This document shows, one piece after another, positions 56,854 to 64,000 of a DNA stretch of 64,000 nucleotides. The position numbers and the translations under genes were made by a program. The stretch comes from Rikenellaceae bacterium (GTDB lineage: Bacteria > Bacteroidota > Bacteroidia > Bacteroidales > Rikenellaceae): contig CABJAJ010000002.1 of assembly GCA_902363575.1 (NCBI GenBank), positions 1 through 64,000 on the forward strand. The letters are read 5' to 3'. How positions within the stretch are numbered: position 1 is the first letter of the stretch; every line of letters starts with the position of its first letter. Below the pieces are notes generated by a model. It saw only the letters and a list, made by a program, of their open reading frames with translations. It made no database searches and was not told the DNA's origin.

Positions 56854-57239
56854 GGCTGCCGCTGTTTGATGTCGTCGAGCAGTTCGATGATCTGCTCCAT
56901 CTCGCGCACCGAGACCTCCTCATCTGCGGAAAAGCAGGAGACCATGCGCACGAGCGAGCCGTCGAAATAGGAGTCGAGCAGCGACCGGGCGGCGCTGCGC
57001 GCATACGCTTCACGCTCGACGAGCGGGAAGTAGCGGTGGCTTTTGCCCGCGACCTCATGGGCTACATACCCTTTGTCCTCCAGAATTTTGATGAAGGTGG
57101 CGACGGTCGTGTACTTGGGCGCAGGCTTTTTCATCCGCGCGATGATGTCGTTCACACACCCGCTGCCGATCTGCCAAAGCGCCTGCATCACCTCTTCCTC
57201 GCCTTTGGTCAATGCCGGTTTTCTTGTTCTGTTGTTCAT
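56850..57239 (-). CDS. BlaI/MecI-family transcriptional repressor
   Basis: A 129-residue winged-helix repressor. TKGEEEVMQALWQIGSGCVNDII forms the first helices and KYTTVATFIKILEDKGYV the recognition helix-wing. The C-terminal helices (about 95-129) are the dimerisation and cleavage region. Two ATGs are possible, 57254 and 57239. I choose 57239 because the -7 box ends only 4 nt before the 57254 ATG, which would place that ATG at the transcript's 5' end. It forms an operon with the M56 sensor by ATGA overlap. Confidence 0.88.
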   Translation of the reverse strand: MNNRTRKPALTKGEEEVMQALWQIGSGCVNDIIARMKKPAPKYTTVATFIKILEDKGYVAHEVAGKSHRYFPLVEREAYARSAARSLLDSYFDGSLVRMVSCFSADEEVSVREMEQIIELLDDIKQRQP

Positions 57240-57257
57240 ATTGCGCTCGTTCATGCC

Positions 57258-57310
57258 CAAATATAAATCTAAATTTTTAGATGACCAACTTTTTCCTACT
57301 AAATTTTTAG
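57258..57310 (-). promoter_or_regulatory. BlaI-M56 promoter with two operator-like dyads
   Basis: On the - strand, TATATTTG (57265-57258) and TTGG (57288-57285) form a promoter with a 20-bp spacer. CTAAATTTTTAG occurs twice, at 57269-57280 (inside the spacer) and 57299-57310 (just upstream). The centres are exactly 30 bp apart, about three helical turns. Confidence 0.7.
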
Positions 57311-57540
57311 ATTTTATTTTTACGCACCATCTTTCGGCCCTTATAAAGGATAGGGTAGAGGGTCTTGTTCAGGCGGGAAGCAAGCCTGTTCATAGCGTGC
57401 TCAGGGGAATATATTGCAGAGCGTAAGGCAGTCCGCGGAGCGTCGGCTCTCCCCGGATCGGAGGCCGAGGCGTTGAGGAAAGTTCCGAGCGGGATAAACG
57501 GTTGTAAGGGAGTTCAGAGGCAACCGGGGGCCCGGTGTTT

Positions 57541-58260
57541 TCAGCGCCGCCGCTCCCCGGAATTCGACCGTCCCCACCTGCTCTGCCATTCCGAGGAACG
57601 GAAAGGGGCGGGTCTCTCCTCCGGCATGCAGAATTTGACGGGCAGCGTGTAGCGCACACTGACCGGCTCTCCGTCCATGCTTGCGGGCTCCCACGCCGGG
57701 CACTTTTCCAGCACGCGAACCACTGTTTTGCCGAACATTTCGTCCGACGCTTCCAACAAGGTGATGCTTTCGATCCTGCCGTCTTTCCCGACAACGAATT
57801 GTACGCTGGCGCGGCCTGTCAAATCACGGTGATAGGCTCCGACGGGATACGCCAGTTCATCCATAAACCATTCGCGGAATTTCTCCAATCCCCCGCCGCG
57901 GAACGTGGGCATGATGACGTCCGAAGCGGAGTGAGCGGCCGGAATACTTTCGGCAGCCGGATCAGGGATTGTCGCCGTGGGAATTTGCGGGGACGGCGGA
58001 GCGGGTTTTTCGACCCGAAAGCGGAAGGGGACGTACATCCGCACGCGCACGGGCAGCTCTCCGATCAGTCCCGGCTCCCATGCGGGCGAAGTGCCTATCA
58101 CCCGCATCACCTCCCGGCTGAGCGCATCCGAAGGGGAGCGCACGATTTCGATTTGTGAGGGGGTGCCGTCCTTTTCGACGACGAAACGGGCGACGACCGT
58201 GCCCTGCTCGCACGCGGTTCGTTTCCCTCGGGAGAGGATTTCCGGATGCGAGGAAGGAGG
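57541..58260 (-). pseudogene. Truncated gene with one partial and one full TonB domain
   Basis: The frame on the - strand encodes the end of a TonB_C domain (GTVVARFVVEKDGTPSQIEIV, then WEPGLIGELPVRVRMYVPF), a Pro-rich linker, and a complete second TonB_C domain (MPTFRGGGLEKFREWF to VSVRYTLPVKFCM). The entry motif of the first domain is missing, and upstream the frame runs into the HAD gene on the other strand with no plausible start. Layout and sequence resemble the tail of the neighbouring M56 sensor. A remnant of a second sensor, 5' deleted, is the best reading. The 57,311-57,540 gap contains no gene I can support. Confidence 0.7.
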
Positions 58261-58284
58261 CGTCGCGGACGTCGCAAAAATGCG

Positions 58285-58292
58285 TATCTTTG
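58285..58292 (+). promoter_or_regulatory. -7 box of the HAD gene, very short leader
   Basis: TATCTTTG lies only 4 nt before the ATG, so the transcript would start at or just inside the first codons unless another promoter is used. Confidence 0.45.
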
Positions 58293-58296
58293 CGCC

Positions 58297-58884
58297 ATGA
58301 AAAATATCGTCTTCGACCTGGGCGGAGTGGTTTTCGCCCGCGATCCGCGCAAGTGTCCGCCCGAACTGCTGGACTTTTTTTCGTTCGTGCGCGACGAACG
58401 GATGCCCCTGTTCTGGGAGGAATACGACCGTGGCACGCTCACGCTCGACGAGGTGAAGCGGATTCTTTGCCGCGAGAAGGGGTGTGCGCCCGAGGTGTGC
58501 GACCGTTATCTCGAGCAGGCGATCGGGATGCAGGAGGCGGTGCCCGCGACCGCGCGGCTGATTGCCGACCTCGAATCGGCCGGCTACCGCCTCTATGTCC
58601 TTTCCAATATGTCGCGCGAATTCATCGATTTCCTGCGCCGGCAGCCCGTCTATCGCCACTTCATCGGCGAGGTGGTCTCCTGCGAGGAGCACGCGGTAAA
58701 GCCCGAGCCTGCCGTTTACCGCACGTTGCTCGACCGCTACGCCCTGCGTCCGGAAGAGACCCTTTTCATCGACGACCGACCCGCCAACCTGGATGCCGCT
58801 GCCGCTTTCGGCATCGGCACCTTCCTGTTTCGCTACCGCGACCCCGAAGGCAGTTGCGGCGAGCTGCGCGGACTGCTGCTCTGA
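58297..58884 (+). CDS. HAD-family phosphatase
   Basis: A 195-residue HAD hydrolase, subfamily IA-like. Motif I is IVFDLGGVVF, where the nucleophile Asp is followed by Leu-Gly-Gly as in YihX/epoxide-hydrolase-like members. Motif II is VLSNMS, motif III Lys is in AVKPEPAVYR, and motif IV is FIDDRPANLDAA. YihX of E. coli acts on alpha-glucose-1-phosphate; the substrate here is not fixed. ATG 58297 is chosen over an upstream extension with no match. Confidence 0.9.
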   Translation: MKNIVFDLGGVVFARDPRKCPPELLDFFSFVRDERMPLFWEEYDRGTLTLDEVKRILCREKGCAPEVCDRYLEQAIGMQEAVPATARLIADLESAGYRLYVLSNMSREFIDFLRRQPVYRHFIGEVVSCEEHAVKPEPAVYRTLLDRYALRPEETLFIDDRPANLDAAAAFGIGTFLFRYRDPEGSCGELRGLLL

Positions 58885-58928
58885 CGCGGCAGCGCGTGCT
58901 TGCGGCGGAGAAGTCGCGGCTTACAATG

Positions 58929-58960
58929 AAAAGGGACGGCCTGAAAGCCGTCCCTTTTGT
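58929..58960. terminator. Terminator between the HAD and receptor genes
   Basis: AAAAGGGACGGC pairs with GCCGTCCCTTTT around CTGAAA. The symmetric A- and T-runs allow it to serve both convergent genes. Confidence 0.88.
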
Positions 58961-58979
58961 GCATATCGTCTTATGCGGA

Positions 58980-61900
58980 TCAGTTGAATTTGTAACGCAG
59001 ACTGAACTGTATGGAGAAGGTCGAGAGGAAATCGTTGTAGTTGCGGAATGTTTCGAGCACCCGTTCGCCGTTTGCACGCTGGTAGGTGATGTTCCCCTTG
59101 TCGTATTTGAGCAGGGCCGTATTGCGGGCCTGCTTGTAGAGCCCCCATTCGTTGTTGAGCAGGTTGGCCACGTTACGAATGTCGATGCCGAACTGCAGCG
59201 TGTTGCGGTTGCCCCGCTTAGTGGTGATGTAGAAGTCCTGCATGAACTTGAAATCGACCTGATGGTGCCACGGCATCACGGCCCCCCCCCGTTCGGCGTA
59301 TTTCCCCTTGCGGGTCTTCAGGTAGGCGTCCTGGTTGATGTAACTCCAGAAATCGTCGCGCTGCTGGGCGGCGGTGTAGTTGCCGTCGTCCACGAAATTC
59401 CAGTCGTCGAGCGCTTCACGCGAGGCGGGGATGTAGAGAAGCGAATTGGCACCGTAGTCGTTCACCAGGTTGCTCGTCCATGTGTATGAAAAACGCGAAT
59501 AGGACCAACCGCCCGCGTAACCCATCTGTCCGCCGTCGTAAATCAGCGCTACCGAGGTGGCGAAGTGCTTGCCGTACTCCTTGCGGTAGGCGATCGAAGC
59601 GATTACACGATCGGGTGCGATGTAGGAGCCGTAGCCCAGCTCGTGTTCGTTGTTGCCATTGACCGAATAGGTGTTGTTGTAGTAGGCCGAGGAAACCTGA
59701 TCGCCGATGCCGTCGCTGTAACTTTTGCCGCCCGACCGGGTGTAGGCCATCGCCAGGTCGAGGCCGAAGCGGAAACGCTTGTGCAATTGGGCCGAGAAAG
59801 AGTAGTAGTAGGCGTCGTTGCCGGCATTGTGGAGCATATAGACGTTCTGGAACTTGTTGGGCCACGTCTCGTCGCTGTACATCTTGCCATAGTAGCGGCG
59901 TTCGTCGCCCGGTACGGGCGTGATCGTGGATTCCCCGTCCCAGGGTTTGTACCCGACGTTGGAGACGACCGCCGGATGGTAGTCCTTGCTGTAAATTCCC
60001 TCGGCGGTGAAATTCACGTCGCCCGGCAGTTTGATGTCCAGAGCGAGCGACGACTTCCACGAAGCGGGCATCTTGAGCCGTTTGTCGATGATCGTCGGCG
60101 AGGCCGGCACGCTCTCGGTGGGGGTGAAGGCGATGTCGTCCAGAATATCCCCGATGCCCGCATGGAAGCCGGGCTGCGGCCCGCTGCCGGGAGAGTTGTA
60201 AAAATAGGTGGTCTGTCCCACGCCCGAGTTGCCGACGGCCGAAACGAGCCATACGAAGGGGAGGCGTCCGACGAAATAACCCGTCCCGCCGCGCAGGATG
60301 TATTTGCGCTCGCCCGTGAGATCCCAGTTGAAGCCCACGCGGGGCGAGAAGGTCACACGCGCATCGGGTACCTGATCGGTGGCATAGTGGGTGCCGCCGA
60401 AATCGAGCGCCGCGAACTTGCTGTTGAAGTTGCCCTTGAGCGAGGGATAGATCGGCACCTCGAGACGTATGCCGGCTGTCAGGTGGAAATTCTTGTGCAA
60501 CTTCAATTCGTCCTGGATGTAGAAAGAAAATTGGTCATAGGACATTTCGGACAGGAATTGCGAGCCGTCGGGGTTGTTGGTGTGGGTGACGCCGAAGGCC
60601 GACGGCTTGCCGCCGTTGTAGAAATCGTCGAGCGATGAAAAGACGTAATAGCCCGTTCCGCCCTGCATGAAGCCATTGGTGGCCTTGTTGTGTTCGTACT
60701 GCGCACCGACGAGCAGGTTGTTTATTCCCGCCCGGTAGTTGAATTCGTCCGTGACGACATAGGTCGAGACGCGCCGGAGGTTGCCCTGGGTGAAGAGCTC
60801 CGTGCCGAACGAGGCGTACACGTCGCCGTCCTGCAGGATATCGACCGTCGGGAAGGCGCCGCCGTCGTACTCGCGCGGTTCGTTCTGGTAGGAGTAGGTG
60901 AAGCGCAGCGTATTGGTGGCCCGTCCGTCGAAGAGCTGCGAGTTGAGCTCCGCCGCGACCGAGGTGAAGTCGCGCACCTGATAGTAGCGCGAATTCTCGA
61001 AATAGAGGGCGTAATTGGAGAGGCGGTTGCCGTCCTTGCCGTGACCGGGGTAGATCGCATTGTTGTTGAGCGGGGTGGTGGAGTTGCCCGGATCGTTCGT
61101 GTCCTTGGTGTGGGTGCGGGCGAAACGGACCGAAAGCCGGTTCTTGTCGTTGATGTTCCAGTCGAGCCGGGCCATGAGCTTGTAGCCGGGGGTCTTGACC
61201 GAATAGCCGGCATAGCGTCCCGGGTCGTATCCGTAGGTGTCGATCAGGTGGTTGCGCAGGGCGTCCATATCCGAAGCCAGGGGCCGGTTGTAGGGGCTGT
61301 CGCCGCCGTACTCCTGGTCGGCATTTTCGCGGGCCAGACGCGAGGGACCCGCCACGATGTTGTCCTCGTACTCGCCGTTTACGAAGAAGAAGAGCTTGTC
61401 TTTGACGATCGCCCCGCCGATGCTCGCGCCATAGGTGTAGTACTGGGCCAGCGTCCGCGTGAGGGCGTAATCGTCCACGTATTTGCCCTTGAGGTTCGCA
61501 TTGTTGAGGTAGGTATAGACGCTGCCCGTGAATTCGTTGCTGCCCGAGCGGGTCACGGCGTTGATCGCGCCGCCCGTAAAGCCGCTCTGCCGCACGTCGA
61601 ACGGGGTCACCGAGACCGTCACCTGCTCCAGCGCGTCGAGCGAAATGGGGCTGCCGCCCGCGGGGAGGTTGCCGCCGATGCCGAAGGCATTGTTGAACGC
61701 CGCGCCATCGACGGTGACGTAGGACTGCCGGTAGTTGCCGCCGCCCACGGCGAAACCGTTGGAGGTGGTATTCGATTGGGGCGACAGGCGCAGGATGTCG
61801 TTCATGCTGCGCGACACGGTCGGCATCATTTCGATCTCCCGGCGGGATACGTTGGTTCCCACGCCGGCCCGCTCGCTGTTCATCGCGCTTCCCTTGCCTT

Positions 61901-62261
61901 CGACCGATACGACCACGGCATCCATACCGATGCTCTGCTCATGCAGCGAGGCATCCGCCACATAGGTGTCGCCCAGGGGGATTTCGATCCCGGTGCGCTC
62001 GACGCCCTGGTAGCCGATCATCGTGTAAGTGACCGTGTAGGGGCCGCCCGGCTGCATATTCATCATGCGGAAGTTGCCTTTGGTGTCGGCCACCGTGCCG
62101 TATTGCGTTCCCGAGGGGGTGTGCACCGCTACGACGGTCGTTCCGACGAGCGGCTGGCCGTTTTCGTCGAGCACCTTGCCGCTCAGCCCCGAGGTGGTCA
62201 CCTGCGCTGCGGCGGTGAGGACGGCGAGCGATGTCAAAATCAGGAGGTAGAGTTTCTTCAT
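58980..62261 (-). CDS. Oar-like TonB-dependent outer-membrane receptor
   Basis: A 1093-residue receptor. A signal peptide ends near residue 20. A carboxypeptidase-regulatory-like domain follows (about 22-105, GLSGKVLDENGQPLVGTTVV to DTKGNFRMMNMQPGGPYTV). The plug domain (about 120-240) contains QSYVTVDGAAFNNAFG and EQVTVSVTPFDVRQSGFTGGAINAVTR. The rest is the beta-barrel, ending in FSIQFSLRYKFN with the terminal aromatic. It lacks a SusD partner, unlike SusC. Resembles the Oar adhesion/export receptors. The ligand is unknown. An internal G9 tract makes it a candidate for slippage. Confidence 0.92.
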   Translation of the reverse strand: MKKLYLLILTSLAVLTAAAQVTTSGLSGKVLDENGQPLVGTTVVAVHTPSGTQYGTVADTKGNFRMMNMQPGGPYTVTYTMIGYQGVERTGIEIPLGDTYVADASLHEQSIGMDAVVVSVEGKGSAMNSERAGVGTNVSRREIEMMPTVSRSMNDILRLSPQSNTTSNGFAVGGGNYRQSYVTVDGAAFNNAFGIGGNLPAGGSPISLDALEQVTVSVTPFDVRQSGFTGGAINAVTRSGSNEFTGSVYTYLNNANLKGKYVDDYALTRTLAQYYTYGASIGGAIVKDKLFFFVNGEYEDNIVAGPSRLARENADQEYGGDSPYNRPLASDMDALRNHLIDTYGYDPGRYAGYSVKTPGYKLMARLDWNINDKNRLSVRFARTHTKDTNDPGNSTTPLNNNAIYPGHGKDGNRLSNYALYFENSRYYQVRDFTSVAAELNSQLFDGRATNTLRFTYSYQNEPREYDGGAFPTVDILQDGDVYASFGTELFTQGNLRRVSTYVVTDEFNYRAGINNLLVGAQYEHNKATNGFMQGGTGYYVFSSLDDFYNGGKPSAFGVTHTNNPDGSQFLSEMSYDQFSFYIQDELKLHKNFHLTAGIRLEVPIYPSLKGNFNSKFAALDFGGTHYATDQVPDARVTFSPRVGFNWDLTGERKYILRGGTGYFVGRLPFVWLVSAVGNSGVGQTTYFYNSPGSGPQPGFHAGIGDILDDIAFTPTESVPASPTIIDKRLKMPASWKSSLALDIKLPGDVNFTAEGIYSKDYHPAVVSNVGYKPWDGESTITPVPGDERRYYGKMYSDETWPNKFQNVYMLHNAGNDAYYYSFSAQLHKRFRFGLDLAMAYTRSGGKSYSDGIGDQVSSAYYNNTYSVNGNNEHELGYGSYIAPDRVIASIAYRKEYGKHFATSVALIYDGGQMGYAGGWSYSRFSYTWTSNLVNDYGANSLLYIPASREALDDWNFVDDGNYTAAQQRDDFWSYINQDAYLKTRKGKYAERGGAVMPWHHQVDFKFMQDFYITTKRGNRNTLQFGIDIRNVANLLNNEWGLYKQARNTALLKYDKGNITYQRANGERVLETFRNYNDFLSTFSIQFSLRYKFN
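59282..59290 (-). repeat. G9 tract inside the receptor gene
   Basis: Nine C on the + strand are nine G in the coding strand, near codons 991-994 (Arg-Gly-Gly-Ala). The frame is intact in this copy. Confidence 0.92.
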
Positions 62262-62425
62262 ATTTTTCGGTTTGGGGGTTTCTTCGCTGTTCCGTATCGG
62301 TCGCACACATCAGGGTTGCCAGTCCCGTCGTTTCCCGGGATGCCCCTGCATTGGTACGATGCACAAAAGTACGACGAAATTTTCACCGTCGCAATTTATC
62401 GAGGAGGAAACTCCCCGAACGACAA

Positions 62426-62455
62426 CAAAAAAGCGACCCCGAAGAGGGATCGCTT
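62426..62455 (-). terminator. Terminator after the low-complexity protein
   Basis: On the - strand AAGCGATCCC pairs with GGGGTCGCTT around a TCTTC-like loop and is followed by TTTTT. It begins about 20 nt after the stop, supporting the reading of the gene above it as real. Confidence 0.8.
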
Positions 62456-62475
62456 CGCCGGATCGTTGCCGGGAA

Positions 62476-63450
62476 TTACTTGTTGTTCTTCTCGCCGGAG
62501 TTGCGGAAAGCGCCGTTGACCTCGTGTTCTTTCTTGTCGCGGTCCTTGTGGCTGGTGCTTTGTCCCTCTTTGACCATCTGATCGATGTTCTTGTCGAAAT
62601 CCCGCTGGCACGGATCGCACTTGCCTTCGCGTTCTTTTTCGGGGTTGAGGCTGCCGCTGTGCTGCGACTGGCTGCCCATGCCCTGCGAGCTGCTCTGACC
62701 ATACTGGCCGTGCTGCGACTGGCTGCCCGTCTCGCGGTTGTGCTCCATGCCCTGCGAGCCGCTCTGACCGTACTGCGACTGACCGCTCTGGCCGTATTGC
62801 GACTGTCCGCTCTGGCCATACTGGCCGTGCTGCGACTGGCTGCCCGTCTCTCGGTTGTGCTCCATGCCCTGCGAACCGCTCTGACCGTATTGCGACTGCC
62901 CGCTCTGGCCGTATTGCGATTCGCTCTGACCATACTGGCCGTGCTGCGACTTGCTGCCCATCTCGCGGTTGTGCTCCATGCCCTGCGAGCCGCTCTGACC
63001 GTATTGCGACTGTCCGCTCTGGCCGTACTGCGACTGCCCCTGGCCCATACCGGACATGGTCTGTTCGTTCATCCGGCTTCCTCGGCTGCTTTCGCTGCCC
63101 ATCGAGCCGCTCTGCGAAGAGGAGCCCATGCCGCTTTGCGAACCCATACCGGAGGTGCTGCCCATGCCGCTCCAGGACGACTGGCTGTCGGAGCCGCTCT
63201 GCGAAGAGGAGCCCATGCCGCTTTGCGATCCCATGCCGGAGGTGCTCCCCATGCCGCTTTGCGAGGAGGAACCCATGCCGCTCTGGTTGCGGTAGGAGCT
63301 GCCCGTGGAAGAGCCCGAGTGCATGCCGCTGTTGTCGTTGCGGTGCATGGAGCTGTCGCTGCCGGTTGTGTTGTTCATCGACGAACCGGATTTCATCCCG
63401 CTTTTCTCGTCGCGGCCGGATTCGTTCATGTGCGAGTTATTCTTTTCCAT
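62476..63450 (-). CDS. Low-complexity Ser/Gly/Gln/Tyr repeat protein
   Basis: A 324-residue hydrophilic protein without signal peptide or membrane helix. Residues 1-50 are rich in Ser, Asn, Met. Residues about 50-130 repeat SGMGS-type units. Residues about 135-270 repeat SQYGQSGQ-like units and a longer block with MEHNRE(T/M)GS and SQHGQYGQS. The last ~55 residues are charged, with a CDPCQRDFDKNIDQMVKEG motif (CxxC). The Tyr-Gly-Gln-Ser periodicity resembles eukaryotic prion-like domains such as FUS; this is resemblance, not homology. It has its own terminator. Probably cytoplasmic, as no export signal is visible. Function unknown. Confidence 0.75.
   Translation of the reverse strand: MEKNNSHMNESGRDEKSGMKSGSSMNNTTGSDSSMHRNDNSGMHSGSSTGSSYRNQSGMGSSSQSGMGSTSGMGSQSGMGSSSQSGSDSQSSWSGMGSTSGMGSQSGMGSSSQSGSMGSESSRGSRMNEQTMSGMGQGQSQYGQSGQSQYGQSGSQGMEHNREMGSKSQHGQYGQSESQYGQSGQSQYGQSGSQGMEHNRETGSQSQHGQYGQSGQSQYGQSGQSQYGQSGSQGMEHNRETGSQSQHGQYGQSSSQGMGSQSQHSGSLNPEKEREGKCDPCQRDFDKNIDQMVKEGQSTSHKDRDKKEHEVNGAFRNSGEKNNK
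62704..63050 (-). repeat. Tandem repeat array inside the low-complexity gene
   Basis: Three near-identical units start at 62704, 62821 and 62935, i.e. periods of 117 and 114 bp (39 and 38 codons). Each holds the QHGQYGQS, QSQYGQSG and MEHNRE blocks. The units differ by whole codons, so the frame is kept. Confidence 0.85.
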
Positions 63451-63584
63451 AATCGTGTTTTTTTAGAGTGATTACTTCTTCGTTTCGGAATATGCAAATA
63501 GCGTACAAATCCCGGTCGGTAGCCCGAATGAATTTTCGGACGGTCGTCCCGGCGATCGGTTGTGGGGAAACGGGCGGAAGAAAA

Positions 63585-63621
63585 AAGAAATCCCGGCCGT
63601 CGATGCGGGTCGGGATTTCCG
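63585..63621 (-). terminator. Terminator downstream of the last leftward gene
   Basis: On the - strand GAAATCCCG pairs with CGGGATTTC, followed by TTTTTTC. It lies just after the 63638 stop, supporting that reading frame as transcribed. Confidence 0.75.
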
Positions 63622-63637
63622 AAAGGTCGGGGATGGG

Positions 63638-63988
63638 TCAGCGCCTCAGGTCGGGCAGTCGCCGTGCGGTAGCGGTCGGTGCCGCAAGCATGGTCCCGGT
63701 GTCCTGCTGCGTGCAGGTGCGGGTGCGGGACTCCATGTGTTGCATGGCGTCGTTCAGCGTTCTGCCTTCTTGGGCTTTATGCACGGATGCGGTTGTCCAG
63801 GCGGCGTTCGTGCGCAGGATTTCGCGTGTCACCGTGTGGCCGAAACGGGACGCCGCCCGGATTCCGGCTTTCGCAAGCTGCGTCTTGTCGGGCGTGACGG
63901 CCTGGCGGCGGATGGCTCCCGCCTGTCCCGAAGCGTCAAGGGCGAGCGCCATGAAAGTGACCGCCCGGTTCCATTCGGCGATGTACAT
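63638..63988 (-). CDS. Hypothetical protein at the window edge
   Basis: A frame of 116 codons from ATG 63988, open to the window end, so the true start may lie outside. The product is basic, rich in Ala, Thr and Arg, with no signal peptide or membrane helix and no recognised family. The terminator at 63585-63621 is the main support. It could instead be the tail of a longer gene or not coding. Confidence 0.4.
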   Translation of the reverse strand: MYIAEWNRAVTFMALALDASGQAGAIRRQAVTPDKTQLAKAGIRAASRFGHTVTREILRTNAAWTTASVHKAQEGRTLNDAMQHMESRTRTCTQQDTGTMLAAPTATARRLPDLRR

Positions 63989-64000
63989 GGTCGGTTCCGT

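Noticed and set aside
57420..57540. GAGGAAAGTTCCG-like string resembling the start of RNase P RNA
   Set aside because: Only a short partial match; the other conserved RNase P motifs are absent nearby.
62690..63050. Possible CRISPR array because of regularly spaced repeats
   Set aside because: The repeats are contiguous in-frame coding units of 114-117 bp with no unique spacers.
62272..63471. 399-codon + strand frame opposite the low-complexity protein
   Set aside because: Leu/Ala repeats are the mirror of the tandem repeats; the - strand frame has a terminator and a non-repeat conserved-looking tail. Not fully excluded.

Overview
The window looks like the chromosome of a gut Bacteroidales, most probably Alistipes (Rikenellaceae). 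The grounds are Bacteroidetes -7 boxes of the form TAnnTTTG upstream of many genes, moderately high GC, a six-gene Na+-translocating NADH:quinone reductase operon, a BACON-type lipoprotein, a FISUMP-type surface lipoprotein, an Oar-like TonB-dependent receptor and TonB-domain proteins. The genus is an inference; no 16S gene is present.

Positions 1 to about 15,190 are the end of a CTnDOT-type integrative conjugative element. It opens with the last ~104 nt of a group II intron (domains V and VI) interrupting traG. The transfer operon follows on the + strand: traG, a DUF3876 lipoprotein, traI, J, K, L, M, N, O, P, Q and a lysozyme-like gene. A convergent operon of small genes on the - strand (10.8-14.2 kb) includes PcfJ- and PcfK-like proteins. 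About 1 kb without genes, holding two long hairpins, leads to the chromosome junction, where an AraC-family regulator has lost its 5' part.

From 15.7 to 22.9 kb are a frameshifted BACON lipoprotein, a TonB C-terminal-domain protein, the translation cluster rplM-rpsI-rpsB-tsf with probable leaders, and an ECF sigma factor with a membrane partner. From 23.0 to 33.1 kb are the AddAB-type recombination nuclease genes (addA on -, addB on +), with an ABC exporter, HPr-kinase-like protein and Ser-His signal-peptidase-like protein running on from addA. From 33.1 to 39.9 kb are a HAD phosphatase gene with an in-frame TGA, two M23 peptidases, alaS and gpmI. Between gpmI and a D-2-hydroxyacid dehydrogenase gene is a strongly structured stretch that I read as an unannotated RNA.

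From 41.8 to 51.8 kb are a large surface lipoprotein, tcdA, a TatD-like hydrolase and nqrABCDEF. From 52.0 to 64.0 kb are an orphan Sel1/TPR-like lipoprotein, a decayed hppA remnant, a DUF2776-like membrane protein, a BlaI/M56 sensor pair with two operator-like dyads, a truncated TonB gene, a HAD phosphatase, a large TonB-dependent receptor with an internal G9 tract, and a striking low-complexity Ser/Gly/Gln/Tyr repeat protein.

The main candidates for something undescribed are the structured RNA at about 40.3-40.5 kb, the prion-like repeat protein at 62.5-63.5 kb, the hairpin pair at the element end, and the BlaI/M56 module whose sensor carries receptor-plug-like repeats plus two TonB domains.
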